Below, piece by piece: positions 31,967 through 45,011 of a stretch of DNA of 64,000 nt. This DNA comes from Parastagonospora avenae f. sp. tritici 18332-5. Its lineage: Eukaryota; Ascomycota; Dothideomycetes; Pleosporales; Phaeosphaeriaceae. Position 1 is the stretch's first letter. Every line of letters begins with the position of its first letter. A program made the position numbers and the translations under genes. The stretch lies in contig JAFJTR010000094.1 of assembly GCA_022559985.1 (NCBI GenBank), positions 1 to 64,000 of the forward strand, given 5' to 3'. A model generated the notes under the pieces. The model made no database searches, was not told where the DNA came from, and worked only from the letters and a program-made list of their open reading frames with translations.

Positions 31967-34108
31967 CTAAACAATCCTAACCATCTCACCCTCTAGCACC
32001 CCCTCCGCCTCACTCTCCCCCTCCATGACCCCATGTAAATACGCATCGCCAACGATCCTCCACCCCTCTACCCCCTCCCCATCCCTCCCCACCGCCCTAA
32101 ACACAAACGGCAATCTACACCCCTTGAACGACCCAATCACATCCCCCACCCTCGCACTCACCGGCACCCAGCCCATCAATCCCAATCTTGTAGTCCCAAA
32201 CAGCCTCCCCTGGGCCCACATACTATGGCTGCCCTCGAAATCTCTCGCCGCGATCTGCGTGTGCTGCGAGGCTTCTTGGTACGCGGCGTGCAAGGCCAGG
32301 AGGACGAGGTTGAGTCCGAAGTCCCACGCTTTACCAAGCCACGAAAGAGCCAAAGGGAGCGTGAGCGGGAGGAAGATACACGGTTTATGGGCGCGCAGGC
32401 GGTATGTGAGGAGCGCGGTGGCGGCGGTTAATAAAATGGCAGAGATGCGCTTGCGACCGGGGGCGGAGCGGCGGTAGGCTTGTTCCTGCGCGTATTGGTA
32501 GCGCTGAGAGACGAGTAAGTCGCCCATGGCTATGTAACTCTTATCATCAACAGGCGGCTCGAGCGGGTCAAGCGAGGAACGGTTGCAGCAGAGGGTCCGC
32601 CAGAAGGCTTCGTAGAGGGTTGTGCCGGTGAAGGGGTAGGCGATGGTGTCGTCTGTGAGGGTGTTGTTGGGGGCGACGAGATCTACGATCTGCGAGTACC
32701 AGGCGGATGTTTCGGGGATGGAGGAAAGGGAGATGATGGTGGATTGAGGGACGAGGGCGCGCGCGGAGAGGGGGGAGGGGACGATATGCGTTATTGTGTC
32801 CAAGAGGGTGGCGCGGATGTGGAGGATCTGGTCTGTGGTTAGGAGGAGAACTCATGGATGGTATTGAGGGGGTCTTACATCTTGTCCAGACTCATCCTTT
32901 GTGAATTCGATTTCCGGCTTTTTGTTGATGACGGGCGGCTCAGAGGGGTATTGAGACATGAACGGCGTGTACAGACTATCCTTCAACGCAAGCCAATCCA
33001 CCACCCAGCTCGGCCTGGTGGACTCTTCATCCTCGTCGGCGCGCGTAATGCACGACCAGATATCCAACACACATTCATTCTTAGCAGTACCGCCAATCGT
33101 CCCATCCAACATCATCCGACTAAGCTCCGTAATAACCTCTTCATAACTCTTCTCATAGTCCACAAACCCCGTCTCAACATCATCCGCCAGTCCCACCAGC
33201 GCAAAGATTTTATCCCGCGGATCCGTCGCATCAAAGCACCTCGTCGCCAGTAGCAAATTCGCAATCCCGCCCAAGCCCTGTTTCCTCACAATCCTCAGCA
33301 TTTCCAGGCTCCCCGCACACGCCAATTTCAGCCTGCCCGTATACTGCATTTCCGGATCCGGCAGCGCGGTGGTAGCAATCTGCGTGCGCGCATTGGTATT
33401 CGACAAGTACATGATGCGCGACGCCGCCTCGAGGAGCGGGAAATCATCCAGCGTCGCGTCACCACACCACATCGTCGTTTGCCTCGCGCACATGAGTTCC
33501 TGCACGATCCAGATGCGGCTGAACCACGGCCTCATGAGGAACATTGCTAGCGCATCAAAGTAGCTATCCGCGACTTTCGCGCCGATTTCTGCGTCGTGCG
33601 CGGGCGCGTCTTGGTTAGTGAACAGCGGGATTTTGCGGCCGTAGGGGCCAGTGATGGTGGCCCAGGGCTGGTTGATGATTTTGAGGAATTTAATAGCGGC
33701 GGCGTCGGTGGGGTGGGACGAGCCCAGCCAGATAACGACGCAGGAGGCTTTGGAGTAGATTTCCTGCATCATGCGGACTTGGGAGGTGCGTTCGGCGACA
33801 TCAGATTGGTTGATACAGAGGGCGTCGACCCATATTGGGAGGGTGATGGCTCGGGAGCGGTATTCCAGGAGAGCGGCATGCAGGTTTAATGTTATAGTTA
33901 TTTGCTGGGAAGAACATGTTATGGGAATGGACGGTTGGATTGGTCCCCAGACGTAGGATAGGGCTTGGTATAGAGGCAGTTTTGGTGATTCCAGGGATGT
34001 TTCTTGGAGACTGCAGATGAGTGGAGATCCCGGCTCGCCTGGTTGAACGTTAAGAAGGCGGATGGTGGACCCTGGAAGTGGGTGGGGATATAATGCTGGG
34101 CCCGACAT
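31967..34108 (-). CDS. HET-domain protein
   Basis: Two exons, 34108-32879 and 32827-31967, joined across a GTAAGA...CCAG intron of 51 bp, give about 696 aa. The HET domain (PF06985) covers roughly residues 47-195: YQALSYVWG, LPIWVDALCINQSD, RTSQVRMMQEIYSKASCVVIWLG and, further on, FSRIWIVQELMCA. ATDPRDKIFALVGLA is the common block after the domain. HET proteins trigger cell death when genetically different hyphae fuse, or act in related self/non-self responses; which of these applies is unknown. The C-terminal 280 residues include a short hydrophobic pair (TALLTYRLR, LTLPLALSWLG) of unknown role. The acceptor was chosen because it alone keeps the frame. The frame opens further up only with a TTG. 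Confidence 0.85.
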
Positions 34109-34551
34109 GTTGGAGTCGACGAACAACAGGAAATCGTGCTGGAGACTTCATTTTGTTCTTGATGTAGTGGGCGGTGCATGAGGCTGCGGTTCGCAGGCCG
34201 AGGCCTGCGGTGGGCTGATTCGCGAATACGAGCGGTGCCTTGCTGTCAGCTTGGCGTGGGTTAAGCCACATGAGGAAATCGTTTGGTGATCGACTGTTTG
34301 ATGCACGAGTATATTGGCTTTGGGCTGAGTTGTACTCACCAGTAGAACGTCCAGTCTTTGCGATTACGCTTCTTGATTGAAACGACTGAGAAACACAGCG
34401 AATTCCCAGGAAAAGCATACCGAAAGCCGTCGGCGCAATCGCAGGGCCAAGAACGATACATGTGCCAATGGATGTCCTATACAACTCTGAACTTCAAATC
34501 TGCTTGCGATATTCCTCTTCCCCTAATCTTCCACCTCAGCTCTCAACACCC
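34109..34551. other. Intergenic, upstream of the HET gene
   Basis: Should contain the HET gene promoter and the 3' flank of the YIP5-like gene. A perfect AGGCCTGCGG-type repeat around 34195-34212 is short. No gene seen. Confidence 0.4.
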
Positions 34552-35620
34552 TCAAGACCTAAACATCATGTCTCCCTTGCCCTCGCCCTCGCCCTTCCCT
34601 GCCTCTCCCCCCTTCGGATCTCCAATCGGACTCGTCGACGCAAAAAACAGCACCTTGATCGCAATGGCAAACCCCGCATGCAGCGCAAGCACCACAATAA
34701 GCAGCGCCTTACTCGTCTTCGCCTCAGTGGTGCTGAGCACGGGGTATAGGTTGCGCAGCAGGAAGAAAGCCGAGAAAGCGAGGCCGAGCGCGACGAAGAC
34801 GTAGTTGAGAACTGTTTCAACCATTTGTTTAGCAAGTAGAAGAAGAAGCGAGGCAGGGAATGTGGGAGACTCACTACTAATCGGACTCCAACTAACCGCC
34901 GCAACCACAATCCACACCAAATTCGCATACCCATAAAGACACGCGCACTCGAGCAAATTCGCACTCTCACTCCCATACCACTTCAGCACCGCCCACAGCC
35001 CCACGGGCACAAACGCCGTATACCCATATACCAGCCCGGCCGCCCCACTCAACAATTTGAAATCATATTCAAACCGGCCAATGCCCTTTTGGCTCAGGTA
35101 CTGGTTAATCGTGCCAGTCAGGAATAGGATGACGACTACGGTGGTCGCGATCCACACGGGGCCGTACAGGTCCGGGTTGCCCTCGAGCACGTCGAGAAAG
35201 TTGGCGCGCGGGTAGATGGCGGATGTGCAGCGGCGCAGGACTTCGGCGGTGTCGACATCGAAGGCTTGTGCGTAGAAGGAGAGTGTCCAGAGGTAGTGTT
35301 TGCGGCTGGAGGAGGGCGCGGAGGTGGAGGGGCCGGGGAGGAAGGATGTAGAGTCGGGTTGGATTTTGGGGGCGCCGCGCGTGGGCTGGGTGTCGAAATC
35401 TGTGATCGTGAATTAGCGGGTGATAAGTGGATGATATTTGGTGGAGGGACGTACTGGAGCTGTGGAATTCGAGGTCTTCTTGCAGGTCGGTGTGGCCTAG
35501 GTCGCCCTAGGACTGTCAGCGTTGCTTTCTTATCGCATTGAGGGGGCGCATAAGTAAGCGCAAGTATATATATACCTCCTGGTCGACATCGACGACAACG
35601 TCGTACCCTCTGTTGGCCAT
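34552..35620 (-). CDS. YIP5: YIP1-domain Golgi membrane protein (YIPF1/2, Yip5-like)
   Basis: Four exons, 35620-35576, 35506-35455, 35399-34875 and 34811-34552, give 293 aa. The intron before the last exon is in frame and can be misread as coding. The N-terminal 110 residues are soluble (MANRGYDVVVDVDQEGDLG) with a conserved SFYAQAFDVDTAEVLRR block. Five membrane helices follow from about residue 133, with NPDLYGPVWIATT, FKLLSGAAGLVYGY, NLLECACLYGYANLVW and LNYVFVALGLAFSAFFLLRN. This is the YIPF1/YIPF2 group, yeast Yip5, which binds Rab/Ypt GTPases and keeps the Golgi in shape. The C-terminus is a Gly/Glu/Lys tail. The joined frame and the family layout agree well. Confidence 0.9.
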
Positions 35621-35929
35621 GATGGTGATGCTTGGAGCTCTCGTGTGGTGAGCTTGCTGCAGCTCAGCGGCCAGATTGCGGTTGACGTCGCGCGTCGCGT
35701 CTGTGCGGCTAATCGTTCGGAGCAGGCGTCAGGGTCCAGCGCCTGATTCGTCACATCTTTCGATGAAGGCCAAACCGAACATACTATACCTGCATCGAGC
35801 AACATTCAAGGAACGGCCAATTTCGCGAGCTCATAGACAGTGTTCCATTATTATCTCAAGGGAAAGTCGTCAAGAATCTATCGTCTACCGGTCCCCACGA
35901 CCATCTACACATACTGCACCCATCACCAT
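35621..35929. other. Intergenic, upstream of the YIP5-like gene
   Basis: About 300 bp forming the promoter of the YIP5-like gene and the 3' flank of glycogen phosphorylase. No gene seen. Confidence 0.5.
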
Positions 35930-38900
35930 CTACGGCGCAGGCTCATCCTTAGGCACAAGCGGCTCCACATTCCAGATCGCCTCAGCATACTCATCAATAC
36001 ACCTGTCACTAGAGAAGAAGCCCATCCTCGCCACAGTAGTGATGCACTTGCTCGTCCACTCCTCTGTGTTCTTGTAGCTCTCGTCGATGAGGCCCTGGGT
36101 CTCAATGTACGACGCAAAGTCGTCGGACACGAGGTAGTAGTCGCCGTGCTCGACGATGCCGTTGAGCAGCGCGGAGAAGCGGTCGGCATCGCCGAACATG
36201 CCATTGTGGATGACGTCGAAGACCTTGGCGAGCTGCGGGTCGAGTTGGTACTGTGAGTAGAGATGGGCGTGGCGGAGGTCCTCGACGTCCTCTGCGAGGT
36301 TGCCGAAGAGGAAGATGTTCTGCTCGCCAATCTCGCGGGTGATCTCAATCTACAGACTGTTAGTTGGTGATCAGAAACATGTAAAGCAGGGAAGACTCAC
36401 GTTTGCACCATCGCAGGTACCAATGATCAATCCACCGTTGAGGCAGAACTTCATGTTGGAAGTTCCTGATGCCTCAGTACCGGCAGTAGAAATGTGCTCG
36501 CTGATGTCGCTGGCAGGGGTGATAATCTCCGCCTTGCTGACGTTGTAGTCGGCAATGAAGACGACCTTCAGCGCATCGCCAACATCGGGATCGTTGTTCA
36601 CGACGTCGCCGACCTTGTTGACCAGGTGGATGACAGTCTTTGCCATCCAGTATCCAGGCGCAGCTTTCCCACCGAAGATTGACACACGCGGCACGAGCTT
36701 CTTCCTCTCTTCTGGCGACATGGCCTTGATCTGGAGGTAGCGGTGGATCACACCGAAGATGTTGAGCTGCTGGCGCTTGTACTCGTGGATACGCTTGACC
36801 TGGACGTCGAAAAGCGCTGCAGGATTGACTGTAACGCCCTGGTGCTCCTTGATGTGTGCTGCAAGGCGAACCTTGTTGGCGTACTTGATATCACGGAACT
36901 CCTTGCGGAATTCCTTGTCGTCAACGAACGCCTCCAACTTGTGCAGCAAAGTCAAGTCCTTCAAGAACTCGTGTCCGCCAAGCTTGGATGCGATCAAAGC
37001 TGACAGCTTGGGGTTGGCCTGGTGCAGCCATCTTCGGGGTGTGATACCGTTGGTGACATTGGTGAACTTGTCGGGTCCGTAGATCTTGACAAAGTCCTTG
37101 AAGATGGTGGTCTTGATCAGATCAGAGTGCAGCTCAGCCACTCCGTTGACCTTGTGCGACCCGATCAGCGCCAGGTATGCCATGCGCACCATCTTCGGCT
37201 GCGACTCCTCGATGATCGAGACACGGCCAAGCATGTCACGGTCCTTGGGGAAGTTTCGCTCGACCAGTTGGAGGAATTGTAAGTTGATTTCATAGATGAT
37301 CTGCCTGAGTCAGTACGTGCATTCAGAGAGATGTTTATGATTGACATACCTGTAGGTGGCGTGGGAGCAGATGCTGCATGAGCGGTACTGACCACTTCTC
37401 GAGTGCCTCGGGAAGCACAGTGTGGTTGGTGTATCCAAAAGTCTTCTGGACGACTACATCCCGTTAGCAATTGTCGCTCACAACCAGAAAACGGCACGTA
37501 CTGCTCCAAGCATCATCCCACTCCAGACCCTCAATATCGATGAGGATCCTCATGAGCTCTGGAATGGCGAGTGTTGGGTGGGTGTCGTTGAGCTGAATGG
37601 CCACAGCGTTGGGGAACTCCTTCCAGGCCTTCTTGCTCTTCTTGAATCGGCGGACAATGTCGTACAGCGAGGCAGCGCACCAGAAGTACTGCTGCTTGAG
37701 GCGGAGCTCTTTTCCACGCTCGAGGTTGTCGTTGGGGTAGAGCACGGCCGAAATCGTCTCAGCACGCTGCTGGTCCGCCACTGAGCTCTCGTACTCGCCC
37801 GAGTTGAACTTCTGGAAGTCAAACTCGCCGCTGGCCGCCTTGCTGCCCCACAGGCGGAGGTTGTTGCAAGTGCCAGTCTTGTATCCAGGGACTATTCCAA
37901 TTAGCATCTGCATCCACATTATCGACTTCTGCCATCTCACCAGGCACATCAAAAGCCACCGCCTGTACAATCTCGCCGCCCTCCCACGAGCTCTGCTGCT
38001 TTCCCTCGTCATCCTGCCAGCGATTGACCTGGCCGTAGAACTGCACGTCGACGACAATATCATGGCGTTGAAACTCCCACGGGTTGAAGTCGAGCCAGTA
38101 GTCGGGCACCTCGACCTGGTATCCGTCCACAATCTCCTGCTTGAAGATTCCGTAGCGGTAGCGCAGACCGTAGCCCCAGGCCGGATAGTTGAGCGAGGCC
38201 ATCGAGTCGAGGAAGCAGGCGGCGAGACGTCCAAGTCCGCCGTTGCCAAGCGCGGCGTCGTGCTCTTGCGAGATGACGTCTTCCATGCGGAAGCCCAGGT
38301 CGGCGAGACCCTCTGGAGGTGTGTTAGAGGAGTGAATGGCAGTGTTGGAGGATGGGAGACTTACTCGAGGCAACATCCTTCTGCTCGACGTTGAGCATAG
38401 CATTGTCGAGAGCTCGTCCCATTAAGAACTCGAGGGACAGATCTGGCTTTATCAGCATCCACTCCTTCCATCCCAACGCCACCCAAACTCACAGTAAATG
38501 CGCTTCTGGTCAGCAAACGTTTGACTCTGCTGCGTCTTATTCCAGTCCAAGACCAAACGGTCCCTAAACGCCAACGCCGTGCCCGCATACGCCGCGGACT
38601 CGTCGCAATTGAAAAGCGAGCGCGCCAGCGTCGTCTCAATGTGTCTGACCGCCTCCTTCTCAAAGTCCTCAGGCGTGCTGAACGGCTTGGGCATCTGATG
38701 TCGCCGTCAGTAACACAACACAGTCAACCCCACACAAAGCTACCCCGCAATGCAAGCAGCCGCGTCGATCAACTTACAAATTTCCTCCAGGCCTCGCGCT
38801 GGGGCTCGGGGATGCTGGCTTCGACGCTCTTGATGTCACTGGGGCCGAAACCCGTCACGGTGCGCTTGTGCTTGGGGCGAGAGAAGCTGGGACCGACGGG

Positions 38901-38972
38901 GCCCTGGAGGTCAGAGATGGGGGCGCTGGTCGAGGGCTTGCGCTCGCGGGGGGAAGGAGCTGTGGACGCCAT
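35930..38972 (-). CDS. gph1: Glycogen phosphorylase
   Basis: Eight exons (38972-38778, 38694-38493, 38442-38365, 38312-37941, 37891-37502, 37453-37350, 37300-36401, 36349-35930) give 886 aa, the normal fungal length. All junctions keep phase. It releases glucose-1-phosphate from glycogen in the cytosol using pyridoxal phosphate. Visible landmarks are [41 protein letters not shown], the [20 protein letters not shown] substrate segment, [24 protein letters not shown] and the cofactor site [10 protein letters not shown] with the PLP lysine near residue 731. The first 50 residues are Ser/Pro-rich with RKPSTS and RTVTGFG, likely phosphorylation sites as in yeast Gph1. Confidence 0.95.
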
Positions 38973-40010
38973 CCTGAGCACTTCAATTGCAGAGAAGTGC
39001 GGGTTGCTGCGAGAGTGACGATGCCGCGGAGGGGATGGCGGGGTGGAGATGGAGGAGGGGGAGAGGGAGAGGGAAGAAGGGCAGGTAGCAGAAGAGATGG
39101 ATGGCGGCTAGCTTATAAAACACTGTTTACTATCGCCCCGAAGTGTTGACAAAGGCCAATGGATGCATGCACAAGACGGGCAGTGGGCAGTTTACACTTC
39201 ACGCTGCAGGAAGCTTAAAGGACAGTAGCGCTCCACGCTCCCACATCCTCGCTCCATCAAGACAGTACAGTTTACCGGCTATCCCAACGCGGGGAACGCA
39301 CATGCTGACAGCTCCATCCCAAGTGTTGAGCGATGGACATGCAGCTTCATGCAAGCTCCCAACAGAAGTGCGCGGGAGCGACGACGAGGCGGGGTAGGCG
39401 CGACCATTCTGTACCCCACACCACCAGCGCGGAGACTCTGGGCCAATCCTCGCGCGCGCTAGCCAGGCCTTGGGCGCGTTGAAGCGTGACTTGAGGACAT
39501 GGCCAGACTGCATACGGAACGGCAAGGTGACGTCGAGATGCGTTGCCCCTCCACACCGACGCGCGGGACAAATCACGGGAAGTCAGCGCCGTTTGGACAA
39601 CGCCCGGTGCGGCATCGAGGAATTGTGTATGCATCGATATTAGTGCTATGGACAACGCGAATGCGACTTCACCGCCTCTTTGGCGGTATGTGCAGGTTCA
39701 GATGGATTGCCGTCCAGAGCTGAGGGTATCATGCGAGCGAAGCAATGAGAAAAGATGCTGTGTGCATCAGGCCACCGTAAAAACCCATGTCTATCCAGAC
39801 ATTGTACCCAGTAATCCGCCCAGAACTCCAGATGACCAGATGCAGGCTCCATATCCTAAGACGCCCAGAAATGCTTGGTGGTAGCAATGCGAAAAATGTA
39901 AAGAATATGTCGTCGACTTCGTTTCATCGACTGCCGGTCGACGTCGTTGTACCTCCTCCAGGATTCTGCCCGTGTGCATCGAGCAGCAGTTCCTTCAAAG
40001 GAGATAATAG
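38973..40010. other. Intergenic, upstream of glycogen phosphorylase
   Basis: Promoter region of glycogen phosphorylase plus the 3' flank of the cyclin-like gene. A GGAGAGGGAG-type purine tract lies just upstream of the start, near 39045-39085. Short overlapping frames show no domain. Confidence 0.5.
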
Positions 40011-40878
40011 TCATGGACTCGGCTCCGGGGTCTGCACCCCAAAGCTCCAAACCGCCGCTCCGGGCAGATTAATCGACAGCGTGCGTCTCCTGTCATGCCT
40101 CTTCACCAGCGCACTCGGCCTCCTCATCTCCCCCAGCGTCTTCTGCACCGCCTCGTCTTTGATCCTGAACAACCCATAGTCCAGATCCTGCAGTATCGCC
40201 CTCTTCGCCGCCTCGATCTCGCGGACGCTGAACATGCCCGCACTTTCTTTGACCGCCCAGTGCCGTGACGAGCGCAATCGATCGACCAAGAAGCCGTGTG
40301 CGAGAGCCAGTGCTGCGAGTACGATGATGTCGGCATCCCCCACCCCCCGCCCACTCAATCTCTCTAGCACACACGCCGCAAACCCCACTACCTCATCCGC
40401 ACACTCCGCGCGTGCCAAAAACCCACATACAACATCGACATGCGCGCCCGGCACGCTCTTCGCCAGATGCTGTGCATATACTAATCATAGGCATGTTAGC
40501 CAAAGGGTCCGAGGAATGTCGGCCAGATCGCCAGGAACAGCGACCAAGTGGATCAAACTCGATGATGTTGAGCAAGGAATGACGTGGGACCAAGAATATG
40601 CAGGGGAAGCGCAGCGGCCCGTGTGGTCGCGCGAGCAACTTCCAACATTTGAGGCCGGGGCCGGGGCGAGGGAATGCATGAGAGAAGAACGTACCTTGTA
40701 TTTCGGGAGAGGGGCTGGTTTGGGTTTGTGATGATGTCGTTGTGTGCGATTCCTTTGCTGGCGGTGGTGTAGGGAGGTTCGAGAGCGGGATGTAGGTTGC
40801 AAAGTACTTGTCCAGCTCTTCGTCGGTCATGTCGCTGTTGACCGACATTGCGGGCGAGTAGTATTCCATCGTGTTCAT
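40011..40878 (-). CDS. Cyclin-like protein
   Basis: Two exons, 40878-40695 and 40480-40011, joined by a GTACGT...TTAG intron of 214 bp, give 217 aa. The first 62 residues are a low-complexity leader rich in Ser, Thr, Pro and Gln (LPTPPPAKESHTTTSS). The rest looks like one cyclin box of the fungal Pcl/cyclin-N type: GFAACVLERL, DADIIVLAALALAHGFLVDRL, SSRHWAVKESAGMFSVREIEAAKRAILQDLDYGLFRI. Cyclins activate cyclin-dependent kinases; the partner kinase and stage cannot be read from sequence. The domain is short compared with mitotic cyclins. The call rests on overall pattern rather than an invariant motif. Confidence 0.7.
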
Positions 40879-43092
40879 TCCTCAAATCGTCCGTCCCGCT
40901 CCAGGAATGCGTGTTGGCGTGGTGTAAACAAACAGTCGTCGTAGTTCGTAATCGCAGTGTTGTATTTCGTGATCGTATCGCGAACAATTCTCCAAACAAC
41001 CGTCTCAGTCTCTTTGTCAACTCTTTACTCAAACAACAATATCCAATTCACCAGGCGGGTCCCTCCCAGCCCTATATACCTCCCTCCTCCTGCGTCTCCC
41101 AACCTGCCCACAATTATCGAAACGGTGAAAGCGGGCGGGCTCCCTCCTTGTTGCTAGGCCGGGATTATCGATAGCGCGTGTCGACCCCTGCCGTGCCACC
41201 CACGACCAAGGAACCCGTCTTTTCGCCAATTGGCTTGGCGGCGTCACGCCTGCTATGCGCGAAGATGATGGGTTTCCGTCCGTGTCAGTGGGAAGAAGAC
41301 AGGATGGAGGTTGGCAGTAAAGATAGGTTGTTGTGGGGATAAAGGGATGGGCCTTCCTTGTACGTGGTTGGAAGTTGTTCGAGACCTGAGCGAAAGTAAA
41401 GTGCATGTTATTGTATAGTAGAGTACGCAACCCCCTTCAATCTCAATATACAGTACATTTCACAGTACAGCACATTTACATACACACGCGCATCCCATAC
41501 ATCCGTAACCCCTCCCTCCCACCAAAAAGCTTGCGCCGCGGAACTTCCTTCCCCCCCTGTATCGATGGCACCATCTGCCGCCATATTCCACAAGTTCCAA
41601 ATCTGCGCCCACACAGCATTATTCACGTTCTAAGCCTCAAGCGAAGCGGAACAAAACAGTTCGCAATGTCGAAGGTTTAGTTACCCTGCAGTAGTTTCGG
41701 GCCACGCCACACCATCTGTGTCCTGTCCTTCACCGCCATTATCCCCGTTCGCATCCACATCCACGCAAATATGAACACGGACGGGTGTTCGGCTATCGCG
41801 TACTTCCGAAGCGTCTAGCATCTGGCACTTACCCACTGCCTGCCTACACACGTCCTCGTATCCTTTCCCGCTGTGGATCAACGCCAGACCCGAGTATTTT
41901 TTTTCGCCATGGTGGTGCAATGTCGTATTCCTTACCTACTTACTATCCACACGTCGGGACTTCCATGTGCAGAAAATAGACGTGTGGTTCTGTGCACGGC
42001 ATATGGGGCTGATGTGGATCCCATGCCGATGCGTGGAATATTGGAAGAACGTGCTGTGCATACGTAGAAACGGCGCCGAATTCTCCGACATGGTGGGACG
42101 GGGGGTGTTCGCACCTGAATTGACACTGTGCATGCAGAAAATTGTCCAAAGGGGAAGGGAGGACCATGAATTTCGATGCGTGACGAGAATAGCAACGCGA
42201 TCGGGGAGTGGGAAAGGAGGCATTCAACACCAAACACATACATCCGAGGAGCGTCCGACGTGCAAACGTGCATCTTTACGAGAATAGCACAACGATCGGG
42301 AAGATGCTGCGATGTAACGCAAGAGCATGTCGAAATCCGAAATTCTCCTGCTTGCCTCGTCAGAGGCATCTTTGATGTCCCAAATGGTACCCGTAGCTAT
42401 GTCTGCATACAAACTTGTGCTGCCCACCACCACACATTGTGATCGTGATCGTGATCGTTGATCCATCACTCTCATCTCCTCTGAAAGCCCGCCTAATTCT
42501 TCAACAAGGTATGAAAAGCCACGATGCCATCTCGATCTCGTCTGAAAAGCCATACCCGCGCACCATGTTTGGAAGTGTGAACACTGGCTCGTGCCCGAGT
42601 AAGTTGTAAAGTTTATGTGGAAATTGAAGCATGGTAAGACGGGAAGGGGACGGCAAGTTCAATCAGCCGCACGTCCCGTCCGCACACATCACAGTTTCGT
42701 ATCGAGGTAGTAGTAGTAGTAGTAGTAATGAAAATATGATATCAAATTTGCTCTCTACACACAGCACACGGCTAGAAAAACAAGCGATTCCCATTATCAT
42801 CCAAGAAAGGCAGACAGATAAGTCCACCTCGATCGGTAATAACCACAACTTGCTTTGCTTCCATCATCCACCCTTTCCGCATCTCTTGTTTTCATTTCAT
42901 ACCACATCTCCTCCTGATTCCATACATTGGGATATCATCCACAACTTTCCACTCAATTACACACACGCTTCTAGCATCCTCATGACTGCCATAACGTCGT
43001 CAAGATTCATACCCTAGGGTCCCCAACAGCTGTTTCACCTATTCGCCGCCGGAGACAGGCTTCATTGACAAGTCGTAAACATATCTCGACGC
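40879..43092. other. 2.2-kb intergenic region
   Basis: Long upstream region of the cyclin-like gene and 3' flank of the Pom33-like gene. Microsatellites are (TAG)n at 42708-42727 and GATCGT repeats at about 42439-42461. Frames in all six phases overlap at 41.9-42.4 kb without any recognisable domain, so I see no gene. The length suggests a large regulatory region or untranslated leader for the cyclin-like gene. Confidence 0.5.
42708..42727. repeat. (TAG)n microsatellite
   Basis: Six to seven TAG units in an intergenic region. Confidence 0.9.
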
Positions 43093-44000
43093 TTACTGCG
43101 CCTTCTTAGGCGCGCCCTGCTGGCCACCAACATACTTGCGAATGTCAGTCGCATCACCCGCCTGTCGGATAATGCCCTTGAAGGTGCCCCACGCATTGCG
43201 GGCCGCGGGGGGTGTGCTCTGGTTAGCGAGCTGCGCATCGATGCGGGCGGTCAGCGAGTGAATCGCCTCCTGGACGAAGCTGCTCTGCGCAACACGCGCG
43301 CGGAAGAAGACGGTGTAGACGCCGAGCAGGATCCAGCTGCCCTTCTGGAAGAGCAGCGCGGAGCCGACGACGCGGAACCAGAGTGCAATCTCGAGCAGGG
43401 CGACGAGCGTCATGCTGCCATCGTAGTACTCCTTGACGAACTTGCCAATGGCCTCAGAGGCGCCCGACGCCGGGGGCTTGGAGCCCGCGGCGGCAGAGGC
43501 GGGCGGCGGCTGGATGGTAGGCAGCAGGTTGGAGCGCACGTACGTAGCGACGTGGAAGACGGAGTAGACTGCAAAGGGCGTGACGGCAAGCGGGATCTGG
43601 CGGGAGAAGAGCCAGATAAGAGCCATGACTGCAGATAGCGTTAGCCTGTGTTGCTGCGGGGGAATCAAGCTACGTAAGCCTGGGAGAACAACATACCCAG
43701 GTACTGCACATTCTCGTCGGTTGCGAGAGTGAGGATTCCGCCCTGCTTGCCAGTCCTCATGCGTGCGCGGTATGCCTTGTACACGACAATGCCGTATGTG
43801 ACGCACGCGGAGAGGAAGGCGACGCGGTAGGAGAAGCTAGCCCATCTCGAGTAGTAGTTGAAGGTGATGTAGCTCAGGCTGTAACGCAGAGTAGCGAGCA
43901 GAAGCGTCACGTGTCCGGCAAACCACGCAAACTGCAGTGTTTGCGCGAGCGCGGCGAGGCGCTGTCCCAGCGGGAGGTTGGCTGGCGGTGGAGGGGCCAT
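43093..44000 (-). CDS. POM33: Pom33/TMEM33-family nuclear envelope and ER membrane protein
   Basis: Two exons, 44000-43697 and 43628-43093, with a GTATGT...GCAG intron of 68 bp, give 279 aa. Hydrophobic segments near residues 22-45, 58-80, 100-118, 120-140 and 180-215 match the TMEM33/Pom33/Tts1 layout, a family that shapes ER tubules and helps nuclear pore distribution. Family-like strings are LQFAWFAGHVTLLLATLRY near the start, ENVQYLG before the junction, FHVATYVRSNLLPTI and KEYYDGSMTLVALLEIALWFR. The C-terminus (DIRKYVGGQQGAPKKAQ) is basic and cytosolic. The linker around 150-165 is Ala/Pro-rich and variable. The family call is good; which branch is less certain. Confidence 0.8.
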
Positions 44001-45011
44001 GGTGTGAATTCGCGGCTGTCGTGTGGGCTACGTAATGGGTAGCTTGGGATGGTCAGCGGGACTCAATATGCGGCGATACAGCGCTCAATGGGCTGGAGTT
44101 GAGGTTCTCGAGCTGTTCTGACTTGATCGCGGCCTTGTGGAGAGGTCGAAGTGCAATCTGTCAAGAGCGGTGGCTGGGACCTGGTCGTGGTCGGCCGGCA
44201 CTCGGGACCCGCTCATGATGCTGCAGAACGTGACAGAAGCTTTCCACTTACAGATGGGGGTAAAGAGTCCGAGTACAAGCGGAACTTTCACGATAGGGCG
44301 ATCAACTTTTGAGGGGTGAGGGTGCAAAAGCGAAGACAGGTCGTGTCTTTCAAGTGGGCAGGAAGCGGGCACGTAAACCAGAAATTCGGGCGTTTGGGTG
44401 GTGACGAAATGCCTTGACGCTGACGCACCTACCACTAGCGGTCCACGCTTTTGCGGCACCCTGGCGATCGCCGCAGCCTCGACGACAGGGCGGCCATGTG
44501 CACCGGCATGTCTGTTTCTCGCGGAGACGTGGTCTGGAGAAGCATGGTCACGTCATTTGTTTCTGGTTTCACGCAAGCCATCTCGTCACATGTCAAAAAG
44601 CCGTCCGTTGCCCACAAATGAAATTCGCTACTAGGATGATGTGTAGAATACATGTAAAGAAGCTGTCCCTCACATTCTCCGCTCCGCCCTCTGAAGAACA
44701 GCTGTCCAGCTACTAAATAATAAGAAAGCGAAGAGAAGTAAGGGAAACCCGCAAGAGAGCGCAAACATGTTGGTATCAATCAACGACCCGGACAACTGAC
44801 CAAGAGATGACATCGTCGTGCTTCATCCCCAAGAGCTGACCGCTGAGGAGTATGCTTTTTGTCGATAGCACCCAGTGATATCGTCAAGAGGCATTATATT
44901 AAACAAGGTCTGGTAAGAGGGAGATGAGAAGGGTGAAGAGGCTCGTGTGCTGCTTGACCTGTGCAATACGCATGGCGACGAGGTGCAAGCCGACTGCTAG
45001 GCCGCCGGTGC
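44001..45011. other. Intergenic, no gene seen
   Basis: Promoter of the Pom33-like gene and 3' flank of the septin gene. Confidence 0.5.

Noticed and set aside
41932..42369. Overlapping frames on both strands, up to 145 codons
   Set aside because: All six frames are partly open here; none has a domain or plausible gene structure.
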